64,000 nucleotides of DNA from SIG440 sp045580025 (GTDB lineage: Bacteria; Bacillota; Clostridia; Monoglobales; Monoglobaceae): NCBI GenBank assembly GCA_045580025.1, contig JAZNNB010000030.1, positions 1 to 64,000 of the forward strand. Direction: 5' to 3'. Below the pieces are notes generated by a model. That model did not search any database. It had not been told where the DNA came from and was given only the letters and a program-made list of their open reading frames with translations. Both the position numbers and the translations under genes were made by a program. Shown in pieces: positions 58,505 through 64,000 of the stretch (its first letter is position 1; every line of letters begins with the position of its first letter).

Positions 58505-59815
58505 CTATATCCCAACAAGAGTTTCTATCTCCAAAAAGCTTCTTTCAGCATATTTTTGAGCTTTTTCCTTTTTGTCCTTTATGCGAACTCCCAAGTCTTC
58601 AAATATTCCAAAGTTCACATTCATAGGCTGAAAATCTTCTACCGCAGGGTTTGATATATAATTTGCCAGTGCGCCAAGGGCAGTTTTGGATGTGATTTTG
58701 GGCATTTCCTTACCAAGAACAGCACTTGCCGCCGAAATTCCTGCCCAAAGACCTGATGCGGCCGATTCAATATAACCTTCAACCCCTGTTATCTGACCTG
58801 CGAAATAGATTTTGGGGAATTCTTTCATATTATAATTATCGGTTAGATACTGGGGCGAGTTTATATAAGTATTGCGGTGCATAACACCGTATCTAACAAA
58901 TTCCGCATTTTCGAGTCCCGGTATCATCCCAAACACTCTTTTTTGCTCGCCAAATTTCAGATGAGTCTGAAAGCCTACTATATTGTACATACTTGCCGAG
59001 GCATTGTCCTGACGAAGTTGCACCACCGCATAGGGCCTTGTTCCGTCATGGGGGCTTGTCAACCCCACGGGCTTTAGCGGGCCAAAGCGCATGGTGTCCT
59101 CGCCACGAGATGCCATAACCTCAATGGGCATACAGCCCTCAAACACTTTCGGATTTTCAACTCCCTCGTGAACAGCAGCACACTCAGCGGTCACAAGGGC
59201 ATTTCGAAAGACGATATATTCTTCTTTTGTCATAGGGCAGTTGATATAATCATCACCGCCCTTGCCATAACGTGCCGCTTTAAAAGCCTTAGTCATATCA
59301 ATGCTGTCATACGCCACAATAGGCGCTGCCGCATCAAAAAAGTGCAGACCCTCGCCGCCGGTAAGTTCTGCTATGCAGTCTGAAATCCCGTCAGATGCCA
59401 GAGGTCCTGCCGCTATGACAGTATATTCATCGGTGTTGATTTCTGTTACTTCTTCCGATACCACTTCAATCAATTCACAGCTCTTTATTTTTTCTGTTAC
59501 CATTTTTGAAAAGCCCTCACGGTCAACCGCAAGAGCTCCCCCCGCAGGAACACGGGTGGCATCAGCACACTCCATAATGAGTGAGTCTAATTTTCGCATT
59601 TCTTCTTTCAATAGTCCTACCGCATTGTATATGCCATCGGCACGGAGGGAGTTACTGCACACAAGTTCAGCAAAATCGGCAGTTTTGTGTGCGGGTGACA
59701 TTTTCTTTGGTTTCATTTCGAAAAGTCTTACCCTTACCCCGCGTTTTGCCAGTTGCCACGCAGTCTCACATCCTGCCAGCCCTGCGCCGATTATTTTCAC
59801 TATTTTTTCTTCCAT
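58505..59815 (-). CDS. trmFO: Methylene-THF-tRNA (uracil-54-C5)-methyltransferase TrmFO
   Basis: 436 residues. FAD-binding GAGLAGCETAWQLAKRGVRV, MKPKKMSPAHKTADFAELVC, SNSLRADGIYNAVGLLKEEM, and VEGYIESAASGLWAGISAAS, plus VNFGIFEDL near the end, are all diagnostic. It forms ribothymidine 54 in tRNA with methylene-THF as the carbon donor and FADH2 as reductant. Full length. Together with the THF riboswitch it is a third folate-linked item in this window. Confidence 0.96.
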   Translation of the reverse strand: MEEKIVKIIGAGLAGCETAWQLAKRGVRVRLFEMKPKKMSPAHKTADFAELVCSNSLRADGIYNAVGLLKEEMRKLDSLIMECADATRVPAGGALAVDREGFSKMVTEKIKSCELIEVVSEEVTEINTDEYTVIAAGPLASDGISDCIAELTGGEGLHFFDAAAPIVAYDSIDMTKAFKAARYGKGGDDYINCPMTKEEYIVFRNALVTAECAAVHEGVENPKVFEGCMPIEVMASRGEDTMRFGPLKPVGLTSPHDGTRPYAVVQLRQDNASASMYNIVGFQTHLKFGEQKRVFGMIPGLENAEFVRYGVMHRNTYINSPQYLTDNYNMKEFPKIYFAGQITGVEGYIESAASGLWAGISAASAVLGKEMPKITSKTALGALANYISNPAVEDFQPMNVNFGIFEDLGVRIKDKKEKAQKYAERSFLEIETLVGI

Positions 59816-59885
59816 GGTTTGTCTTTTCCTTTCGGATAAATTCTTTTATATATATTATCACAAACCATGCCCCGATGCAAGTGCT

Positions 59886-60794
59886 TTAAAGCCCCACTGT
59901 CATTGCGCCCAAAAGAACGGGCAGTGTTTCCCGATAAATCTTTGGGAATTGTGACAAAGGCAGTGGGTTTTGACCCTCTCCCACCTCAATGGTAAAACCA
60001 ACTCTGCGAAATTCGTCCACAAACCAATCTTTGTAGCCGCCGTATGAGGCAATTCCTTCTGTCTGGTCAATGCGGTATGGTGAAATTTTTTCAAAAGCCT
60101 TGGCTATTTTCAAAGAGATGGGCGGTTCTTTCTTTTGAAAGCCGTGGTATATCACCTTTCCCTGACTGTGAAAGGCAATGGCCATTTTGAAGTCGTGTTC
60201 ACGGGTAAATCTCACAAGAGCACGACTTTCCGGCTCAGAAAAAGGTACTACTCCTGAATAACGGGTGGGGCCTGGTCCCAATATGCCATATTCTTTTTCC
60301 ATTTTTTTTGACATTTCCCACATTCCGTCATAGTTGTGGTTCAGGTCAACACCACGGGCATTCGCCTGCCATCTGCCAAAATCCTTTGAGCCATTAAACT
60401 TTATCAGCTGATTTTTGAGTTCCGGGCTTAAGTCCTCAGGAATACCTGATGCGGCAAGTTCCACTCCGTCAGGGTTCACCATTGGCACTATATAAAGTGA
60501 CGTTTTTTTCGACAGTGCTCTTGGTAAAAATCCACCCAGTCCCACATTTTTCCTTTCAGCCTCAAGAAAATCTGCAGCAAATTTTACCAAAAGCTGTGCG
60601 GTTATCCATTCCATTCCATGATGCGCACCGTTAAAGGAAATCTTATTTTCGCCCCTGCCAAGTCTTATGTAAAAAAGTTCTTTCCCCCAGACAGACTTTC
60701 CTATGCTTCCCCCCTCAAACTCCGGAAAACTTCTCGCCAGACGGCTCATATCCTTTTTTAACTGCTCATGTTTGTAGGCTATATTTTTTTTCAT
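59886..60794 (-). CDS. M14-family zinc carboxypeptidase (gamma-D-Glu-DAP type)
   Basis: 302 residues, no signal peptide visible. Zinc ligands are in NGAHHGMEWITAQLLVKF (HxxE) and in the FHSQGKVIYHG segment; ANARGVDLNHNYDGMWE and FTIEVGEGQNPLPLSQF (catalytic Glu) complete the M14 site. Such enzymes cut gamma-D-Glu-meso-DAP bonds in peptidoglycan peptides. Lack of export signal suggests muropeptide recycling or mother-cell/forespore use; spoIIP is the next gene upstream on the same strand. Confidence 0.88.
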   Translation of the reverse strand: MKKNIAYKHEQLKKDMSRLARSFPEFEGGSIGKSVWGKELFYIRLGRGENKISFNGAHHGMEWITAQLLVKFAADFLEAERKNVGLGGFLPRALSKKTSLYIVPMVNPDGVELAASGIPEDLSPELKNQLIKFNGSKDFGRWQANARGVDLNHNYDGMWEMSKKMEKEYGILGPGPTRYSGVVPFSEPESRALVRFTREHDFKMAIAFHSQGKVIYHGFQKKEPPISLKIAKAFEKISPYRIDQTEGIASYGGYKDWFVDEFRRVGFTIEVGEGQNPLPLSQFPKIYRETLPVLLGAMTVGL

Positions 60795-60896
60795 AAAATC
60801 AACTCCCTAAGTATTCGAAAATCATCATTTAAAATATATGAAAAAAGAAGAAAAGTATGCCCTCTCATTTTATTCTTTACCAAACAACTGCAAAAC

Positions 60897-60929
60897 AAAA
60901 AGCCGCCACCTTTTCAGCTTTGGCTTTTT
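60897..60929 (-). terminator. Terminator of spoIIP
   Basis: AAAAAGCC (60897-60904) pairs with GGCTTTTT (60922-60929); the minus strand continues GTTTTGC. It overlaps the spoIIP stop codon. Confidence 0.6.
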
Positions 60930-62127
60930 ATAAACTATTCAAAAAATCCGCAATTTCTTCTGCTCCCAAAGTCGCTCCACGCACAGCTTCTTCCATTGTG
61001 TTTCCACTGCTTCCCACTTCAAGAATGAGACTCGCCTGAGTGAGATGTCCGTTAAACCTCTCATTCCTCAAATTTATTCCCCTCATAAGCGTGGGATATT
61101 TTTTGCTGATATGGTTTTGGAGTTTCACCGCAAACTTCATATTATTTTGCCAATCAGGATGGTCAAGTCCGCCGCCCGAAGTTCCCACCACAAACATCAG
61201 CTGAGCAGTTTCTTTGCCGTCAATTTTTGTGACGAATTTCGCCTTGCTTCCGTCATCATAAACAAACGCATCCCGATGTATATCAAGTACAATCTTTATT
61301 CCCTGATTCTTTGAGAGGTACTTTTCCACCGTCTTTCTGGAATTCTCATAAGAGCCGTTGAAGTTCGGATGGTCGTGGAGAGTTTTGTCGTGAATTACTT
61401 TAATGCCCTTTTTCTCCAGGATGTTCTTTACCGTTTCCCCCACCTTGATTACATTCTTCGTTTCATCAAGACTTCTATCGCTTTTATCGGTCTGATAGCT
61501 GGTAGCTCCTGCCTCTGCATAGCTTTCGGTTGCGTGGGTGTGAACAATCAGCACCTCAGGGGGTGAACCATTTATTCCAAAGTCAATCCCTGATGCCAGC
61601 ATCTCATCAATATTTACCCCGAAATTCGTATCATTGCGGACAAGAATTTTTCCATGTTTCTCCCCAAGCGTTTTTGACTGGCTTGAATCCACCGCCTTTA
61701 TGGGATACTCTTTCTGCTTCTCCTCCTCTTTAATCTTTCCTTTTTCGGAAAGCATTTCGTCTACCCGTTGGTTTGCCTGAGTCGCAAGATAACCTCCGCT
61801 GACCGTCCTCACGAGAGGCATCTGCCCAAAAATTACTGTGCGACTGTCCTTTGGGTCAAAGCCAAGGGTAAAGCTCATACCCTTTTGGCTCCATCTTTCA
61901 ATAAAACCATCCTCATTCCCGCTGTTTTCTTCCCCCGCCCGTAAAACAGGAAGGCTTTCTCTCATGATTTGTTCACTGTTAAAAAGCTTTCCCGCAAAAA
62001 GCTTGCCCGCATCGGCAATCTCCAGATTTATAATTGCAAGACACGAAATCACTGTTATTATGGCAATTTCAAGCCCGCGTTTTACCACCTTTTTGGCGTC
62101 AATAACCACTGCTCTGTAATGCTTCAT
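60928..62127 (-). CDS. spoIIP: Stage II sporulation protein P
   Basis: 399 residues. Cytoplasmic head, one span (about 20-40, GLEIAIITVISCLAIINLEI), and an extracytoplasmic SpoIIP domain (about 190-399) with VLIVHTHATESYAEAGATSY (catalytic His/Glu region), IKIVLDIHRDAFVYDD, AQLMFVVGTSGGGLDHPDWQ and GHLTQASLILEVGSSGNTME. It is an amidase/endopeptidase that with SpoIID and SpoIIM degrades septal peptidoglycan at engulfment. ATG at 62127 has AAAGGA; the open frame to 62220 covers a sigma-E-like promoter. Confidence 0.94.
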   Translation of the reverse strand: MKHYRAVVIDAKKVVKRGLEIAIITVISCLAIINLEIADAGKLFAGKLFNSEQIMRESLPVLRAGEENSGNEDGFIERWSQKGMSFTLGFDPKDSRTVIFGQMPLVRTVSGGYLATQANQRVDEMLSEKGKIKEEEKQKEYPIKAVDSSQSKTLGEKHGKILVRNDTNFGVNIDEMLASGIDFGINGSPPEVLIVHTHATESYAEAGATSYQTDKSDRSLDETKNVIKVGETVKNILEKKGIKVIHDKTLHDHPNFNGSYENSRKTVEKYLSKNQGIKIVLDIHRDAFVYDDGSKAKFVTKIDGKETAQLMFVVGTSGGGLDHPDWQNNMKFAVKLQNHISKKYPTLMRGINLRNERFNGHLTQASLILEVGSSGNTMEEAVRGATLGAEEIADFLNSL

Positions 62128-62185
62128 GGATACTTTCCTTTCTCTTTTGACAAATGCTCCATCTTCCATGGACATCCTATAAAAC

Positions 62186-62214
62186 ACTATATGAAAAAAT
62201 CTTTTCATATATTC
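62186..62214 (-). promoter_or_regulatory. Sigma-E-like promoter of spoIIP
   Basis: On the minus strand GAATATA (62208-62214), exactly 14 bases, then CATATAGT (62186-62193); the consensus is KMATATT-14-CATACANT, with one mismatch in each element. spoIIP is mother-cell (sigma-E) expressed in Bacillus. Confidence 0.7.
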
Positions 62215-62220
62215 CGCCAA

Positions 62221-62250
62221 AAGAAAAAGGAGTGAAATTCCACTCCTTCA
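62221..62250 (-). terminator. Terminator of the isomerase gene
   Basis: AAGGAGTG (62227-62234) / CACTCCTT (62241-62248), followed on the minus strand by TTTCTTTT. Ends the pnuC-isomerase unit. Confidence 0.8.
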
Positions 62251-62255
62251 AAAAA

Positions 62256-63047
62256 TTATTTATATTTTTTTACTGCATCATCAAGCTTCTTTATCGCCTC
62301 ACCTGCCCGACGGTAATATTCCTGTGGTGAGAAACCATCATAATGTTTGCTTTCGCTCCTGAACACCTCAAGCATCAGCGTCCCGCCAAAATGATAATCT
62401 ACCAAAGTCTTTGCCACATAATCAAAGTCGCATATTCCGTCATAAGGCAAAAGATGTTCATCCTCATCCTGAACGTGATGATTGTCATGGAGATGCACCG
62501 CACTGAGCCTTTCACCGAAAAGGGGCATATAATGTCTTCCCTTTGTAAAGCACCCCTCGTGCCCCACATCCCAGCAAAAACCCGCCTGAGTATGTTGCTC
62601 AAGAATTGATGCGAGATTTGCAACAAACCTTTGATTTTCAAAAGCAAGGGTTACATTCTTTTTCTCCGCATACTCCACAAGCTTTTTGTATCTATAGTTT
62701 CCTATATCCGAAATAACAGGTGCAGGTCTTCCCGATGAAAGATGCACCACCGCCACAGGTATATCATAGTCTCCGCAACGGCTCACTGTTTCAAAAAGTC
62801 TCTCCATCATCTTATCCCCGTCAGTGCCGTCTTTCCACATAGCGTTTATTCCGTCAAAAGGAGCATGAAGTGTGTCAAACACAATGCCGCATCTTTTCAC
62901 CTTGTCAACAAGATTATCCGTCAAAAGAGGTGAGTCCCCCAAAAAGAACGTATGTCCAAAACCATTTTCTTTCATAAGTTCAATCTGTCCGTCTATGTCA
63001 AGCAGTTCTCCATTATCATAGCAAAACAAATTTATTCCTTTTTCCAT
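62256..63047 (-). CDS. Sugar phosphate isomerase/epimerase-like TIM-barrel protein
   Basis: 263 residues, xylose-isomerase-like (AP endonuclease 2) barrel. Metal-binding positions are visible in FDTLHAPFDGI, VVHLSSG, LAFENQRFVANLASILEQHT, GFCWDVGHEG, AVHLHDNHHVQDEDEHLLPY and GTLMLEVFRSESKHY. The family isomerises or epimerises sugars, inositols or similar; the substrate cannot be told. ATG at 63047 with GAGGTG; an in-frame TTG one codon earlier is less likely. It lies six bases after pnuC. Confidence 0.82.
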   Translation of the reverse strand: MEKGINLFCYDNGELLDIDGQIELMKENGFGHTFFLGDSPLLTDNLVDKVKRCGIVFDTLHAPFDGINAMWKDGTDGDKMMERLFETVSRCGDYDIPVAVVHLSSGRPAPVISDIGNYRYKKLVEYAEKKNVTLAFENQRFVANLASILEQHTQAGFCWDVGHEGCFTKGRHYMPLFGERLSAVHLHDNHHVQDEDEHLLPYDGICDFDYVAKTLVDYHFGGTLMLEVFRSESKHYDGFSPQEYYRRAGEAIKKLDDAVKKYK

Positions 63048-63053
63048 CAAAAA

Positions 63054-63737
63054 TCACCTCGTTTTTAATTCTCTCTCCCATTTTATCAATATGAAAATTC
63101 CGTTAATCAGATATACTATCCACATAACAAAAGTTGCAAAATTGTCCTGACCTGAGCTGAAATTCTGCCACCACATATAAATGCTGAAAAGGTTTACAAA
63201 AAGCCAAATCCACCATTGTTCGCTGTATCTTCTGACAGCTACAATCATTGCTACAACCGACGAAACCGTGGTAAAACTGTCAACATAGGGAAGTGCGTCC
63301 CCCATATTTTCAAGAACTTTCCCGAAAATCGCAGTTGCCAGAAGAATTAAAACTGCAAGAACAACCCTGCCATAAGCAGTCATACGCTGTTTTCTCACTT
63401 CGTTTGTTTCTTCATTCATATTCTTCTTCCAAAGAAAAAACCCCACAAACATCATAGGTATATAATAAAAAACGTTCAGCAGAGTTTCGCCAAAAAGCTG
63501 AGCCCTATATGAAATAACAGAATAAAGCACACAATTAACTATCCCAAAAATATATGCCATAAGCTTACCCTTGCCCGACAGGATAACATAAAGTACACCG
63601 CTGACAGCAGATATTATTCCCACGAAAGAATCCTCCATACAAATCGAAAGAACAGCAATCCCAAGGCACACAAAGGCGAGCCATACTACCTCTTTTTTCT
63701 TCCAGCCTGCTATCTCCGTTTTAAAAAACTCTCTCAT
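63054..63737 (-). CDS. pnuC: PnuC-family nicotinamide riboside transporter
   Basis: About 227 residues, six to seven spans. VSGVLYVILSGKGKLMAYIF followed by GIVNCVLYSVISYRAQLFGE and NVFYYIPMMFVGFFLWKKN are the PnuC core, and WIWLFVNLFSIYMWWQN the last conserved span. It takes up nicotinamide riboside (or a related vitamin) by facilitated diffusion. The ATG at 63737 has GGAG about nine bases upstream; an in-frame TTG at 63752 overlaps that site. No NAD riboswitch was recognised; no kinase is adjacent. Confidence 0.9.
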   Translation of the reverse strand: MREFFKTEIAGWKKKEVVWLAFVCLGIAVLSICMEDSFVGIISAVSGVLYVILSGKGKLMAYIFGIVNCVLYSVISYRAQLFGETLLNVFYYIPMMFVGFFLWKKNMNEETNEVRKQRMTAYGRVVLAVLILLATAIFGKVLENMGDALPYVDSFTTVSSVVAMIVAVRRYSEQWWIWLFVNLFSIYMWWQNFSSGQDNFATFVMWIVYLINGIFILIKWERELKTR

Positions 63738-63755
63738 CTTATATTTCTCCAAAAC

Positions 63756-64000
63756 CTACTTGCACTTTGTTAGCAATGCTACCGTTTCCACGTGCGGCGT
63801 CCTCGGGAACATATCAACGGGCTGAACAATCTCGGTCCTATATCCCAAATTCTCAAGCATCCTCAAGTCCCTCGCGAGTGTTGAGGGTTTGCAGGACACA
63901 TAAACTATCCGCTTAGTTTTGGTTCTTGACACAGTTTTAAGAAGACTCTCTTCGCATCCCTTTCGGGGCGGGTCAAGAATAACCACATCAGGCTTTTCTT
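63756..64000 (-). CDS. RNA uracil-5-methyltransferase (TrmA/RlmD/RumA family), 3' part only
   Basis: The C-terminal ~80 residues of a TrmA-family enzyme; the frame is open to the right edge (KKPDVVILDPPRKG). Motif VILDPPRKGC and the catalytic Cys in VYVSCKPSTLARDLRMLENL are present, then the family ending VDMFPRTPHVETVALLTK. It uses SAM to methylate C5 of uracil, most likely in 23S rRNA. The N-terminus (TRAM, Fe-S Cys) is outside the window, so the exact subgroup is open. Confidence 0.9.
   Translation of the reverse strand, partial: EKPDVVILDPPRKGCEESLLKTVSRTKTKRIVYVSCKPSTLARDLRMLENLGYRTEIVQPVDMFPRTPHVETVALLTKCK

Noticed and set aside
59301..59954. A 217-codon open frame on the plus strand
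   Set aside because: Antisense to trmFO, which is complete and clearly coding.
1..64000. CRISPR arrays, insertion sequences, prophage or toxin-antitoxin loci
   Set aside because: No regularly spaced repeats, transposase or phage motifs were seen; the Xre/membrane-protein pair is the only module of that flavour and lacks toxin features.

Overview
The window reads as a chromosomal segment of an endospore-forming, S-layer-bearing member of the Clostridia (low G+C Firmicutes). The base composition is AT-rich, many starts are TTG or GTG behind strong AGGAGG-type ribosome binding sites, and promoters fit the sigma-A pattern. Sporulation genes are present (yabP, yabQ, spoIIP, spoVAC-D-E, a PdaB-type deacetylase), as are Gram-positive division genes (divIC, sepF, divIVA). 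I cannot name a genus. No phage, transposase, CRISPR array or rRNA was seen. Most of the window is well-packed housekeeping DNA.

Layout. 1-5.3 kb: 3' part of a small alarmone synthetase, an Xre-type regulator divergent from a small membrane protein, a formyltransferase / DUF1294 / PspC group in which pspC carries a frameshift, a two-OB-fold SSB, a polysaccharide deacetylase and an unknown membrane protein. 5.3-10.1 kb (minus): yebC, SPFH-nfeD, the conserved yabP-yabQ-divIC-yabR sporulation/division cluster, and mecA. 10.1-14.4 kb (plus): a probable 6S-like RNA, rsmD-coaD-coiled-coil gene, a tetrahydrofolate riboswitch ahead of folT-folC, and tRNA-Gly(GCC). 14.4-21.6 kb: a DUF4838 protein and two S-layer-homology proteins. 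21.6-25.7 kb: a small tail-anchored protein, a YpsA/SLOG protein, lrgAB, PAP2 phosphatase, a COG2426 transporter and apbE. 25.8-33.2 kb (plus): a surface-polymer cluster, murJ / O-antigen-ligase-like / glycosyltransferase / two tandem DUF4330 proteins / ABC exporter.

33.2-51.5 kb (minus) is one nearly gapless run: miaB-ylbF-mutS-mutL-miaA-hlyD-like-yggS-sepF-ylmH-divIVA-lspA-rluD-radC-uvrB-uvrA. It mixes mismatch and excision repair with tRNA modification, division and lipoprotein processing; several genes overlap by 1-14 bases, which suggests translational coupling. 51.6-64 kb (minus): spoVAC-D-E behind a sigma-G-like promoter, malQ, a third and probably highly expressed S-layer protein, trmFO, an M14 carboxypeptidase, spoIIP behind a sigma-E-like promoter, a TIM-barrel isomerase, pnuC, and the 3' part of a TrmA/RlmD-type RNA methyltransferase cut by the window edge.

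Functional links. Folate metabolism appears in three places: the THF riboswitch with folT and folC, trmFO which uses methylene-THF, and a formyltransferase-fold protein. The envelope theme is strong: three SLH proteins, of which two large ones look like full-length paralogues, a polymer flippase/ligase cluster, LrgAB, a PG deacetylase, SpoIIP and an M14 peptidase. The best-supported noncoding features are the THF riboswitch, the tRNA, the 6S-like RNA, and several palindromes that overlap promoters. I found no clear new defence or mobile system. The least explained items are the DUF4330 pair in the polymer cluster and the Xre/membrane-protein module with its operator-like repeats.
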